DNA from: Thermovibrio guaymasensis
GTDB taxonomy: Bacteria > Aquificota > Aquificia > Desulfurobacteriales > Desulfurobacteriaceae
Length of the DNA: 64,000 bases
Direction: 5' to 3'
Assembly (NCBI RefSeq): GCF_003633715.1
Contig: NZ_RBIE01000001.1
Location: 310,001 to 374,000, forward strand
Shown here piece after piece: positions 25,095 through 35,676 of this stretch. Made by a program: the position numbers and the translations under genes. Below the pieces are notes generated by a model, which did no database searches, was not told the DNA's origin, and saw nothing but the letters and a program-made list of their open reading frames with translations. Positions within the stretch are counted from its first letter, which is position 1; each line of letters opens with the position of its first letter.

Positions 25095-26258
25095 ATGAAC
25101 AGGAGAGTTAAGGAGTTGAAGGCCTATCCAATGGATAGGCTCGTTAAGGCTAAGGAGGAGCTCCGCCAGAAAGGGATAAAGATTTACGACTTTGGAACTG
25201 GAGACCCGAAGGAGCCCACAGCTCCTTTTATCAGGGAGGCTTTAAAGAGGGCCGTTCCGGAGGTCAGCCAGTACCCTACGGTTAAGGGTAAGCCAGAGCT
25301 CCGGAGGGCAATTTCAAGCTGGTTCTTCAACCGATTTGGAGTTGAGCTTGATCCAGAGACTGAAGTTATTCCAAGCGCAGGCTCTAAGGAGGCCATCTTC
25401 CACTTTCCATTAGTCTTTGTTGATACTGATACTCCAAAAACTAAGGTTATTTTTGGAACTCCCGGTTATCCTGTCTACGAGAGGGGAGCTCTCTTTGCAG
25501 GTGGAGAGGCGGTAGGAGTTGAACTTAAGGAGGAAGATGGTTTCCTCCTGAGAATTGACCGCCTTCCAAGGTCTCTCCTTAAGGAAACTGCAATAGTTTG
25601 GATTAACTACCCCCACAACCCTACCGGAGCTGTTGCTCCACTTTCGTACCTTGAGGAGGTTTACGGAATCTGCAGGGAATACGGAATAATCCTGTGTTCC
25701 GATGAGTGTTATACGGAGATTTACTTTGAAGAACCTCCCCACTCTGCACTTGAAGTAGGTAAGGAAGGGATTGTTGTCTTCCACTCCCTTTCAAAGAGGA
25801 GTGGTTTAACGGGCTACCGTTCTGGGTTTGTGGCCGGTGATAGGGAAATTGTTCAGACTTACCTAAAGTACCGCTCTTCTTTTGGAGTCGCCTCGCCTGA
25901 TTTCATCCAGGAGGCAGCTAGAGTTGCCTGGCTTGATGAGGAGCACGTTAAAGAGAGGAGAGAGATTTTTAAAAGGAAGAAAGAGATATTTGAGGATTTC
26001 TTTAAGAAAATCGGCCTAAAACACCTTCCGGTTGAAGCTACTTTCTACTTCTGGGTGAGACTTCCACAGGGCATTGACAGTGAAGAGTACGCCTTTCACC
26101 TTCTTAAGTACGGAATAGTTATCTCCCCAGGTCAGTTCTTCGGTAGGGGAGGAGAGGGTTACTTTAGGATTGCTCTCGTTCCCACTCCTAGTGAGTGTTT
26201 AGAGGCGGTGGAAGTTTGGGAGAAGGCCCATAAAGAGTTTATGGAGAAGAGAAGTTGA
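25095..26258 (+). CDS. dapC: Succinyldiaminopimelate aminotransferase-type (DapC) class I aminotransferase
   Basis: 387 residues. PLP fold type I: IYDFGTGDPKEPTAPFIREAL at the start, VIPSAGSKEAIFHFPLVFVD for the phosphate region, WINYPHNPTGA, CSDECYTEIYFE and the PLP lysine in HSLSKRSGLTGYRSGFVAGD (about residue 231). The GTGDPKEPTAP start and length resemble DapC of Helicobacter and Aquifex, which makes N-succinyl-LL-diaminopimelate for lysine and peptidoglycan synthesis. An LL-DAP or aspartate aminotransferase cannot be excluded. The downstream ExbD gene overlaps it by 4 bases. Confidence 0.75.
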   Translation: MNRRVKELKAYPMDRLVKAKEELRQKGIKIYDFGTGDPKEPTAPFIREALKRAVPEVSQYPTVKGKPELRRAISSWFFNRFGVELDPETEVIPSAGSKEAIFHFPLVFVDTDTPKTKVIFGTPGYPVYERGALFAGGEAVGVELKEEDGFLLRIDRLPRSLLKETAIVWINYPHNPTGAVAPLSYLEEVYGICREYGIILCSDECYTEIYFEEPPHSALEVGKEGIVVFHSLSKRSGLTGYRSGFVAGDREIVQTYLKYRSSFGVASPDFIQEAARVAWLDEEHVKERREIFKRKKEIFEDFFKKIGLKHLPVEATFYFWVRLPQGIDSEEYAFHLLKYGIVISPGQFFGRGGEGYFRIALVPTPSECLEAVEVWEKAHKEFMEKRS

Positions 26259-26633
26259 AGTTAAGGGGAAGGAGGAGTTTAATTTCCGATATTAACCTCT
26301 CTCCTATTCTTGACCTTTCCCTCATGCTTGTAATCTTTTTGGCAGTCACTACAGAGTTTATAAGTGGTGGAGAGATAAAAGTTCAAGTTCCAAAGGGAGG
26401 AGCGGCGGTAAGGGCTTCCAGTGAGGCTGTGAAAGTTTTGATTGATAAATGGGGGAAAATCTACTACAGAGGAAAGGAGTTTAAGGATCCCCTTGAGCTT
26501 GTAAAGGTTCTACCAAAGGACAGGAGGATCTTTATAAAGGCAGATAAGGAGACTCCGTATCAGTTTGTATTTAACCTCCTTGATACTTTGAGGAAAGCAG
26601 GAGTTAAAAAGGTCTCTTTAGTGGGGCAGAGGG

Positions 26634-26641
<8 letters not shown>
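26255..26641 (+). CDS. ExbD/TolR-family energy-transfer protein
   Basis: 128 residues. N-terminus RGRRSLISDINLSPILDLSLMLVIFLAVTTEF: the single membrane helix carries the conserved Asp (N-L-S-P-I-L-D) that takes part in proton movement in ExbB/ExbD and TolQ/TolR. The periplasmic part has VPKGGAAV and VKVLIDKWGKIYYRGKEF, the usual small alpha/beta domain, ending KVSLVGQRVD. It would need an ExbB/TolQ partner, which is not in this window. It overlaps dapC by 4 bases and tsaE by 8 bases. Confidence 0.85.
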
Positions 26642-28377
<1,736 letters not shown>

Positions 28378-28384
28378 ATTCTTT

Positions 28385-28402
28385 GGGGGCTTTGCCCCCT
28401 TT
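28385..28402 (+). terminator. GC-rich hairpin after eno
   Basis: GGGGGC (28385-28390), loop TTT, GCCCCC (28394-28399), then TTT. It lies 8 bases after the eno stop. The stem is strong but the U-tract is short, so it may end transcription only partly. Confidence 0.5.
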
Positions 28403-28454
28403 CCTGGCTTTCCAACCTAAATTTCTGCTTCCAAAATCTCATGGAGGTTCTTTT

Positions 28455-29000
28455 ATGGAAATTTCACAAATCCTTGAAAACATGAACTTTATTAGAGAGA
28501 GTTTTGGGGAGCGTACCTTAAGAAGCTTTGACCTAAAGAGGATTGGGGAGCTTTCCTTTAGCTTCTACTGGGAGTATAACTGTGAGTACGGGGTAGTTAC
28601 GGCCTTTAGCGAGGAGGCCGGTCTTAAACTTGATTACTTGGAAGTAAAGAGTTTCACCTCACTTTTACCTTACAGGTGGAATAAGGTTTGCGGTGCACTT
28701 ACCGGAGCTTTCTGGGTTTTTGCACTTACTTTAGAACCTTCCGAGTTTAAAACGGCTGTAGAGAGGCTTGTTGACTTTCACAATGAGACTCCGCTTCCTC
28801 TCTTTAAACCTCCCCAAATGGCTAGACTTCCAAAGGCACCTGCCAGGTCAATACTGTGTAGGAACTCTATTATTAACTGGTGTAAGGCTACGGGAATTAG
28901 TCCCAGGAGCAGGGAGAGGAACTTCAGGTGTGCTGCAATTACTGCCGATGTTGCGCTAAAGTGCGGTCAAATAGTGAGGGAGTTAAGCCCTGTAGGTTAG
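28455..29000 (+). CDS. C_GCAxxG_C_C-type multi-cysteine protein
   Basis: 181 residues from ATG 28455 behind GGAGG. Six cysteines are spaced as in the C_GCAxxG_C_C family: C43 (NCEYGVVTAF), C79 in VCGALTGAFWVFAL, C135 and C143 (CRNSIINWC), C159 and C170 (RCAAITADVALKC). The CGALTGAF element corresponds to CGA/CGAxxG. The family is common in anaerobes and is thought to be redox-active or to bind a metal centre; its function is not known. No signal peptide is seen. A gate-type membrane protein gene follows after 1 base, which suggests the two work together. Confidence 0.7.
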   Translation: MEISQILENMNFIRESFGERTLRSFDLKRIGELSFSFYWEYNCEYGVVTAFSEEAGLKLDYLEVKSFTSLLPYRWNKVCGALTGAFWVFALTLEPSEFKTAVERLVDFHNETPLPLFKPPQMARLPKAPARSILCRNSIINWCKATGISPRSRERNFRCAAITADVALKCGQIVRELSPVG

Positions 29001-29001
29001 T

Positions 29002-29922
29002 ATGAGCTTTACAGAACTTTACCTCTTTATAGTGGCAGCCGTAGTTTTTGGTTACGTTCTGGCTGCCGTTTTAGTTGAAACGGGTTTGGTTAACTGGCTT
29101 GGCCTTAAGACCCTTCCTCTTGCAAAGTTTGGAATTCACCCGCTTTTAACACAGGTTCCTGTGATTTACCTCGTCTCTCCCAGGGCTGCCCACGTTGTTG
29201 CCTCTAAGCTCTTAAAGGAGGGAAGGGTTAAACCGGCTGATCTCTACTTAACCATCCTTGCAACCAACTTTCCCATGAGGTTAATGTTCCTATACAGGTA
29301 CTACTTTCCGGTTTTACTTCCTCTCATTGGGGTTATTGCCCTCTACTATGCCCTCTTAAGGCTTGCCTTTGACGTTCTTCTTCTAGTTTTAGTTTCTGTT
29401 TTCGGAAGGCTTAGGTATAAGAGCCTTCCTCCTGTTAGTTATGCTTTTGAGAGCGCTAAAGTGAACTTTTCATTTGAATCTATAAGCTTTGGTCTAAAGA
29501 GAGGTCTTAAAGAGGGCTTCCTCTTTACCTTGAAGTTTACTCCCCTCTTTCTCTTAGTCGTTCTTCTCATAAAGGCTGGAGCTATGGACTGGTTAACTTT
29601 GAAGCTGAAGCCTTACTTTGGAAGCTTAGGTTTTAACTCACTTGAGATAACTTACATAACTACGGCTGCGATAAGTCCCCCTGTTGCTTACGGTCTGATA
29701 AAGGTAATGGTTAAGGAGGGTATTAAGACTTCCCATATCCTCGGGACTATGGCAGTTGGAAACGCTATGTTCTCCCTTTTAAGGAGCTGGTGGTCTTACC
29801 TTCTACCCTACTACCTCGGCCTTTACCCTTTGAGAATTACGGCTGTTTTGCTCCTCCTTCAGGCTGGCCTTCCAATTTTATATAACTTTACTGTTGGAAT
29901 TATTTTAGTTAGGTTCTTTTAA
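29002..29922 (+). CDS. Nucleoside-recognition (Gate) domain membrane protein
   Basis: 306 residues with about eight membrane helices. The C-terminal half (LKEGFLFTLKFTPLFLLVVLLIKAGAMDWL, then EITYITTAAISPPVAYGLIK and ILGTMAVGNAMFSLLRSW) has the look of the nucleoside-recognition Gate family, also found in SpmA/SpmB, FeoB and nucleoside transporters. The first half repeats the theme (GLVNWLGLKTLPLAKFGIHPL). Substrate unknown. It follows the multi-cysteine gene by 1 base and precedes a TOPRIM gene by 2, so all three are probably co-transcribed. Confidence 0.7.
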   Translation: MSFTELYLFIVAAVVFGYVLAAVLVETGLVNWLGLKTLPLAKFGIHPLLTQVPVIYLVSPRAAHVVASKLLKEGRVKPADLYLTILATNFPMRLMFLYRYYFPVLLPLIGVIALYYALLRLAFDVLLLVLVSVFGRLRYKSLPPVSYAFESAKVNFSFESISFGLKRGLKEGFLFTLKFTPLFLLVVLLIKAGAMDWLTLKLKPYFGSLGFNSLEITYITTAAISPPVAYGLIKVMVKEGIKTSHILGTMAVGNAMFSLLRSWWSYLLPYYLGLYPLRITAVLLLLQAGLPILYNFTVGIILVRFF

Positions 29923-29924
29923 AG

Positions 29925-30293
29925 ATGGATGGAGAGCTTAAGAGGTTTCTCTACAGGTTAAAGAGGTTTATGCTCGGTAAAGAGGGGTGGGTCGTTTTGG
30001 TGGAGGGGAAGAGGGATAAGATGGCCCTTGAGCGTTTTGACATTGGACCTGTTTATACGATGAAGGGAAGGAAGTTTCACGATATAGCCGAAGAACTCTC
30101 GGAAAAGTACGAAGGAGTAGTTATCCTGACAGACCTTGATAGGACAGGAGAGGATATTTACAGGAAGCTTTCAAAGATCCTTGAGAGTTATGGCCTTAAA
30201 GTTGATGGTTCTTTTAGGGAAGATTTAAAGAGGAGTGGTGTTAAATTTGTAGAGAAAATACCACAAAGAGTTTTGGAGGAAGGATGGAACTAG
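29925..30293 (+). CDS. Small TOPRIM-domain protein
   Basis: 122 residues. The TOPRIM fold shows its two acidic motifs: Glu in VVLVEGKRDKMALE (about residue 30) and Asp-x-Asp in VVILTDLDRTGEDIYRKL (about 66). Proteins of this size belong with OLD-type, RNase M5-like or DnaG-like TOPRIM enzymes, which cut or join nucleic acids using Mg2+. RNase M5 (RnmV) is longer (about 185 residues) and matures 5S rRNA. This gene overlaps RNase R by 10 bases, pointing to an RNA-processing role. Activity unknown. Confidence 0.75.
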   Translation: MDGELKRFLYRLKRFMLGKEGWVVLVEGKRDKMALERFDIGPVYTMKGRKFHDIAEELSEKYEGVVILTDLDRTGEDIYRKLSKILESYGLKVDGSFREDLKRSGVKFVEKIPQRVLEEGWN

Positions 30294-32437
30294 ATAACGT
30301 TGAGAGGGAGTTTAAGAAGGAAAAGGAGCTTGAGAGGGGAATATTTGAAGCCCTTGAGAGGTTTAATAAGCCCTTAAGGGCCAGGGAAATTGCAAAGTAC
30401 CTGAAGATTCCTCCTGAGGAGAGGGAGGCTTTAAGGGCAAAGTTAAAGGAGCTTGCAAAGGGTGGAAAGCTTGTTAAGTTAAGGGGCTCAAAGTTTGCCC
30501 TTCCTGAGAAGTTAGGGCTCGTTGTAGGAAAGCTCTGCGTCTACAGAGAAGGTTACGGTTTCGTTGATCCTCTTGAGGGAGGAAAGGGGGTTTTCGTTCC
30601 CGGTAGGAGTATGGCAGGGGCGATGAACGGAGATATAGTTGCAGTTGAGATAGTTAAGGAAGGGAGGGAAGGTAGGAGAGAGGGAAAGATAGTTTCTGTG
30701 ATTGAAAGGGCTGTGAAAAAGGTTGTAGGAAGGGTTGAAAAGAGTAAGGGACACTGTTTTGTCGTTCCTGAGGATAAGAGGATTCGCTACGACATAATCC
30801 TTACCCACGCCGACTGTAAGAAGGTTGAAGATGGGGATTACGTAGTTGTTGAAATAGTTTCCTACCCTTCAGAGACCAGGGGGCCTGTAGGGAAAGTAAT
30901 TGAGAACCTTGGGAAGAGCGGTCCTAAGTTTGATATAGAGCTGATTATAAGGAAGTACGACCTTCCAACGGAGTTCCCTCCTGAGGTACTTGAGGAAGCT
31001 GAGAAAATTCCAGATGAGGTTAGGCCTGAGGATATTGAAGGAAGGGTTGACCTGAGGGATCAGCTCTGCTTTACGATAGATGGCGAGAACGCAAGGGACT
31101 TTGACGATGCCGTTGCGATTGAAGAGCTCCCTAACGGCCACTACAAGCTCTACGTTCACATAGCCGACGTTTCCTACTACGTAAAGCCGGGAAGCGCCCT
31201 TGATAAGGAGGCCTACAGGAGGGGGACCAGCGTTTACTTCCCCGACCGCTGTATTCCGATGCTTCCAGAGAGGCTTTCAAACGGAATCTGTTCGTTAAAC
31301 CCTAACGTTGATAGGTTAACCTTTACCTGTGAGATGGAGATAAACAAGAAGGGAATTGTCGTTGACTATAAAATCTACGAGAGCGTGATTCACAGTAAGG
31401 CAAGGTTAACCTACACAATTGCTCAGAAGATAATAGACGGAGATGAGGAGGCAGTAGAGAAGTTCCCTCACGTTGTTGATTCACTCAAGAAGATGTACCA
31501 GCTTGCACAGATCCTCTATAAGAAGCGTTACAAGAGGGGTTCTCTTGACTTTGACCTTCCAGAGCCGGTTGTAGTTCTTAATGCAGAGGGAGAGCCTATA
31601 GATATTTACAAGGCTGAGAGGCTCTGGAGCCACAGGATAATTGAGGAATTTATGATTGCTGCAAATGAAACTGTTGCCGAGTTTATGTTCTGGACAGACT
31701 ACCCGAGCGTTTATAGGGTTCACGAATCCCCCGATAGGGATAAACTTCAGGAGTTCTTGAACTTCGTTCGCTCCTTAGGACTTAGGGTTCCTTCTGTTAA
31801 GAACGATATTCAGCCTAAGATCCTTCAGAGGATTTTAGAACAGGTTGAAGGAAGGCCTGAGGAGAAGTTGGTTAACTATCTAATGCTCAGGACTATGGCA
31901 AGGGCCAAGTACTCGCCAGATAACATCGGCCACTTCGGCCTTGCTTCAACTTACTACACCCACTTTACCTCTCCCATTAGACGTTACGCGGACCTTACCC
32001 TCCACAGGCTTGTTAAGATGGCCCAGAAAGGCCTGTTTAAGCCCGACAGCATTCCCGCCTGGGAGGAGAAGTTAGAGGTAATCTGTAAGCACATAACTGA
32101 AAGGTCTGTCCTTGCAGATGAGGCTGAGAGGGACGTTATTGAGCTTAAGAAGTTACAGTTTGCCTCCAACCACGTAGGCGAGGTGTTTGAAGCAGTAATT
32201 ACCGGAGTCTCAGAACAGGGACTCTACGTTGAAACTATTGAACAGGTAATTCCCGGTTTTGTCCACGTTTCCAGCCTAAAGAATGACTACTACATTTGCG
32301 TTCCAAAGCAGTACTGTTTAGTTGGTGAAAAGACTGGAACTGTTTTCAGGATTGGAGATAGGGTTTTAGTAAAGCTCCTTTCTGTGGATATTGAAAATCG
32401 AAAGGCCGAATTTGAAATTGTAAGGAAGTTGAAGTGA
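30284..32437 (+). CDS. rnr: Ribonuclease R (RNB family exoribonuclease)
   Basis: 717 residues. Domain order: an N-terminal winged-helix-like part (RAREIAKYLKIPPEEREALRAKL), two cold-shock OB domains (about 75-220, with GFVDPLEGGKGVFVPGR), the RNB catalytic domain (DLRDQLCFTIDGENARDFDDAVAIE with the metal Asp cluster near 265-275, then HFGLASTYYTHFTSPIRRYADL near 545) and a C-terminal S1 domain (EAVITGVSEQGLYVETIEQVIPGFVHVS). It degrades structured RNA 3' to 5' and takes part in rRNA quality control. It overlaps the TOPRIM gene and the HDAC-family gene (4 bases), so the three are translationally linked. Confidence 0.96.
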   Translation: MELDNVEREFKKEKELERGIFEALERFNKPLRAREIAKYLKIPPEEREALRAKLKELAKGGKLVKLRGSKFALPEKLGLVVGKLCVYREGYGFVDPLEGGKGVFVPGRSMAGAMNGDIVAVEIVKEGREGRREGKIVSVIERAVKKVVGRVEKSKGHCFVVPEDKRIRYDIILTHADCKKVEDGDYVVVEIVSYPSETRGPVGKVIENLGKSGPKFDIELIIRKYDLPTEFPPEVLEEAEKIPDEVRPEDIEGRVDLRDQLCFTIDGENARDFDDAVAIEELPNGHYKLYVHIADVSYYVKPGSALDKEAYRRGTSVYFPDRCIPMLPERLSNGICSLNPNVDRLTFTCEMEINKKGIVVDYKIYESVIHSKARLTYTIAQKIIDGDEEAVEKFPHVVDSLKKMYQLAQILYKKRYKRGSLDFDLPEPVVVLNAEGEPIDIYKAERLWSHRIIEEFMIAANETVAEFMFWTDYPSVYRVHESPDRDKLQEFLNFVRSLGLRVPSVKNDIQPKILQRILEQVEGRPEEKLVNYLMLRTMARAKYSPDNIGHFGLASTYYTHFTSPIRRYADLTLHRLVKMAQKGLFKPDSIPAWEEKLEVICKHITERSVLADEAERDVIELKKLQFASNHVGEVFEAVITGVSEQGLYVETIEQVIPGFVHVSSLKNDYYICVPKQYCLVGEKTGTVFRIGDRVLVKLLSVDIENRKAEFEIVRKLK

Positions 32438-33339
32438 AGACGGCAGTAATTTACGATGATGTTTACCTTAAGCACGATTTACCCTCTCATCCTGAAAATG
32501 CCCTGAGGCTGAAGTATTTTATGGAGCCGGTTTACGAGCTCGGAATTCCCATTCTAAAGCCAAAGCAGGTTTCCTATGAACTTTTAACTGCAGTCCATGA
32601 AGAGTCTTACGTTCAAGACGTGATAATTTCCTGCCGGGAGAGGGCTCCCGGCTTCTTTGACCCAGATACTTACTATAACTCGTTTACCTGTGATTCTGCT
32701 TTAATGGCTGCAGGGGCAAATGAGTTTGGAGTGGAGCTCCTTTTAGAAGGTAAGTATGAAGCAGTTTTCTGTGCGGTTCGTCCTCCCGGTCACCACGCAG
32801 AGAGGAATAGGGCTATGGGTTTTTGCATCTTTAACAACGTTGCTATTAGTGCTTTAAAGGCCCTTTCAATGGGAGTTGAGAAGGTTTTTATAGTTGACTT
32901 TGACGCTCACCATGGAAACGGAACTCAGCACGCCTTTTATGACGAAGAGAGGGTATTCTACTTCTCAACCCACCAGTACCCTTTTTACCCTGGAACCGGT
33001 TCTGTTTCTGAGAATAACTCCCACGTTTTAAACGTTCCTATGGCTGAAGGTTCATCAGACAGGGAGTTTTTAGAGGTCTACTCAACCCTTTTCAAAAGGG
33101 CAGTTGAGGACTTTTCTCCAGAAATTATCCTTGTATCTGCCGGTTACGACCTTCATGAAGATGATCCTTTAACAGACCTTAAGGTCTCAGATAGAGGTGT
33201 AGAGGGAATAGTTACCGAAATTGTTGATTCTGCGCTTTCTCTCGGTGTTCCTCTCCTATTTACCTTAGAAGGTGGATACAACCTTAATGCCTTAAGAAGA
33301 TGTAGTTCAATTACTTTTAAACTTCTAATTCATTCTTAA
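32434..33339 (+). CDS. Histone-deacetylase-superfamily amidohydrolase (AcuC/APAH-like)
   Basis: 301 residues from GTG 32434, overlapping rnr by 4 bases. The arginase/deacetylase fold has its tunnel and zinc motifs: RPPGHHAERNRAMGFCIFNNVAI, VFIVDFDAHHGNGTQHAFY (Asp and His zinc ligands), STHQYPFYPGTG, and SAGYDLHEDDPL, ending FTLEGGYNL. Bacterial members remove acetyl groups from lysine residues, acetylpolyamines or small metabolites. The natural substrate is not known. The linkage with RNase R is odd. The 3' end overlaps the convergent EAL gene by 23 bases. Confidence 0.88.
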   Translation: MKTAVIYDDVYLKHDLPSHPENALRLKYFMEPVYELGIPILKPKQVSYELLTAVHEESYVQDVIISCRERAPGFFDPDTYYNSFTCDSALMAAGANEFGVELLLEGKYEAVFCAVRPPGHHAERNRAMGFCIFNNVAISALKALSMGVEKVFIVDFDAHHGNGTQHAFYDEERVFYFSTHQYPFYPGTGSVSENNSHVLNVPMAEGSSDREFLEVYSTLFKRAVEDFSPEIILVSAGYDLHEDDPLTDLKVSDRGVEGIVTEIVDSALSLGVPLLFTLEGGYNLNALRRCSSITFKLLIHS

Positions 33340-35626
33340 TCTCGGGGCTCGGTTTTCCAAAGTAGTAACCTTGACCGTAGTCAATTCCAATTTCTTTGGC
33401 CTTTTCGTATAGTTCCTTACTGGATATGAATTCTGCTACCGTTTTTATTTGGAGGTCCTTACAGAAGGCAACAATATGCCTTACCAGCTTCTCCACTTCC
33501 TTTGAGGTGGATATTTTAGATATTAGACTTCCATCAATCTTAACTACATCAGGTTTAACGGTTGCTAGGTATTCGTAGTTTGAATAACCGCTTCCGAAGT
33601 CGTCAATTGCTAGGAGAGCTCCTATATCCTTAATTCTGCGGTAGAAGTTTTCAAGGATCTTAAGATCGCTAAAAGCTTCTGTTTCAACTACTTCAAAGCA
33701 GACTTTCTCTGCTATTTTGTATTCCTCAAGTTTACCTATGATCCAGTTAACCATTCTGTTTGATGCCAGGTCTTCTGTTGATAGGTTTACCGATATGTCA
33801 GTTCCCGTTTCTGCACACTTTTTGAAGGCCTTTTCAAGGACTGATTGTGATAGCTTTTTATAAATAGAGATTTTCTTTGCAACTTCTAAAAACTGTCCCG
33901 GATTTAGGATTCCTTCAGGAGTTTCAACTCTCATTAGTGCTTCGTGTTTAACGACTTTAAGGCTTTTAAGTTCAACTATCGGCTGGAAGAAGGGAACAAC
34001 TTTGTCGTTTTCCAGTGCATCTTTAAGTAAGATAGCAATCTTAAGGTTTTCCTCAAGCTTTTTAAACTTATTTTCAAGCTCCTTATCAAATACGTATAGT
34101 TTAAAGTCTCTTTTCTTAGCTTCTTCTTCTGCCATTTCAGCTTCAATAAGGAGGTTGTCTCTGTTTTTGGAAATTCCGGCAATAACGTCAAGTTTGAACT
34201 TTATGTTGTTTACCTCAAATTCGTGGTTTTCTAGCTTCTGAATTATTTTTTCTATAAGTTCGATGAACTGGGTATCGTTAAGGCCACAGCTGAGGACTCC
34301 AAATTTGTCTCCCCTTATTCTATAAACGATGCAGCTTTTACAGAGCTTTTTCACTTCTCTTTTAAGGTTTTGAGCAAAAGCCTTTAGGATTTTGTTTCCG
34401 TCGTCAAAACCGAAGAGTTCGTTGAGTTCCCTGAAGTTCCTTATGTTTATAAGAGCAAAGTGAATGTTTTTTGAAGGGTCTATCTTTATAAGGTCTTCTA
34501 TAAGTTTTTTACTGTTAGGGAGGTCCGTTATTTCATCTTTGTAAGCAATGATTTTTAGGTTTCTGGTTAACTTTATTAATTTCCCTTCTTTTTCCTTAAG
34601 TTCCTTAATAGATTCAGCCAATTTTCTGTTGTAGTTAAAAAGTGCAAAAGACGAAAGTGTGATTATTATTAAAATAACTGCCGATGTTAATACAATGGTT
34701 TTGTTAGCCTTTGTTAGAAATTCCTTCTGAAGGTAGAAAGTATCCTTCACCATTTCTGATTTTGAGATGTAGCTTCCTACTATCCAGTTCCATTCTGGGT
34801 AAAGTTTCAGGTAATAGAGTTTGTCTTTCGTATACACGAAAACGCCTTCTCTTAAGTCTTCAGGCTTTAAACCTTTTAAAACAGCAGGTTTCTCCTTTTG
34901 AGAGCTGGGATCGTAAATGAAGGCGTTAATAGCTTTTCCAACAGAGAGGGCATGCTTTTTTATCTTTTCTTTTATCTGGAAGGAATAAACGCCTCCTCCT
35001 ATTATCCAGTTGTAAGGTTTAAAGAGTTTTATGTATGAAATCTTTTTATCAACTTCTTTACTGTTTGGTTTGTACCAGTAGTAGGTTATGAACCCTTCGC
35101 CGTTAGGTGAGTAGAGGACTATTCTTTCAAATTCCCTGTGAACAAACTTTCCTTTTAGGTCTTTCCAGTTCCACATACTTTTCCCTTCAATCTGGGGGTG
35201 AGCAGGGTTCAGAACGACCCTTCCTTTTACCTTGTCTATGAAGATGTAGCCCAGCCCGTTGAAAAACCTGTAATTTTGGAGGGCGTTTTTGATTAGGAGC
35301 TTTATTGTTTCATCTCTACACCCTCTCCTTTTGCAGAAGTGATAGATGGAGTTGGCTATAACCCAGGCGTTCTTTACCTCCTCTTTAATCTCTTCTTTGC
35401 TTTCCTTCAGGTTTAAATGGCCCTCCTCTTTAAGCAATGACTCGTAGGAGGAAGTGGTATACTTTAGCCTGTTCTTTGCCTGTGTTAGGACCGATTTGTA
35501 GATGGCCTGGTTAAGCTCAGATTTGTAAAATGTGTAAAAGAAGATTACTAGCCCAAACAACCCTACGAGCATTGAAATAATTAAAAGTGTAGGCGTAGTA
35601 GATAGTGTTTTTTTATCACCCTTCAA
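33317..35626 (-). CDS. Cache-sensor GGDEF-EAL protein, likely c-di-GMP phosphodiesterase
   Basis: 769 residues from TTG 35626 (AGGTGG 5 bases upstream); a GTG at 35635 would add three residues. Domain order: membrane helix (LLIISMLVGLFGLVIFFYTF), a periplasmic sensor with two Cache-like units (each with a W-K/N-W element and IGGGVYSF or VGSYISK), a second helix near 300 (TIVLTSAVILIIITLSSFAL), a GGDEF domain, then EAL. The GGDEF signature is RGDKF (VYRIRGDKFGVL), so cyclase activity is doubtful. The EAL domain keeps EALMR, VNLS, VETEAF, IDDFGSGYSNYEYL, KIDGSLI and VAEF, so it should hydrolyse c-di-GMP. The PilB-type gene at 58812 is a possible downstream system. Confidence 0.88.
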   Translation of the reverse strand: MKGDKKTLSTTPTLLIISMLVGLFGLVIFFYTFYKSELNQAIYKSVLTQAKNRLKYTTSSYESLLKEEGHLNLKESKEEIKEEVKNAWVIANSIYHFCKRRGCRDETIKLLIKNALQNYRFFNGLGYIFIDKVKGRVVLNPAHPQIEGKSMWNWKDLKGKFVHREFERIVLYSPNGEGFITYYWYKPNSKEVDKKISYIKLFKPYNWIIGGGVYSFQIKEKIKKHALSVGKAINAFIYDPSSQKEKPAVLKGLKPEDLREGVFVYTKDKLYYLKLYPEWNWIVGSYISKSEMVKDTFYLQKEFLTKANKTIVLTSAVILIIITLSSFALFNYNRKLAESIKELKEKEGKLIKLTRNLKIIAYKDEITDLPNSKKLIEDLIKIDPSKNIHFALINIRNFRELNELFGFDDGNKILKAFAQNLKREVKKLCKSCIVYRIRGDKFGVLSCGLNDTQFIELIEKIIQKLENHEFEVNNIKFKLDVIAGISKNRDNLLIEAEMAEEEAKKRDFKLYVFDKELENKFKKLEENLKIAILLKDALENDKVVPFFQPIVELKSLKVVKHEALMRVETPEGILNPGQFLEVAKKISIYKKLSQSVLEKAFKKCAETGTDISVNLSTEDLASNRMVNWIIGKLEEYKIAEKVCFEVVETEAFSDLKILENFYRRIKDIGALLAIDDFGSGYSNYEYLATVKPDVVKIDGSLISKISTSKEVEKLVRHIVAFCKDLQIKTVAEFISSKELYEKAKEIGIDYGQGYYFGKPSPEIKNELEV

Positions 35627-35640
35627 CTTTGCCACCTAAC

Positions 35641-35649
35641 TGGTACAAT
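35641..35649 (+). promoter_or_regulatory. Extended -10 promoter element for the operon starting at 35677
   Basis: TGGTACAAT has the TGn extension and a 5-of-6 -10 box. A weak TTCAAC at 35622-35627 lies 16 bases upstream. The element sits in the 50-base gap between the divergent EAL gene and the TPR gene, so it probably starts the long plus-strand run. Confidence 0.4.
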
Positions 35650-35676
35650 TCTCCAAAACCTTCTGGAGGTTTCTAC

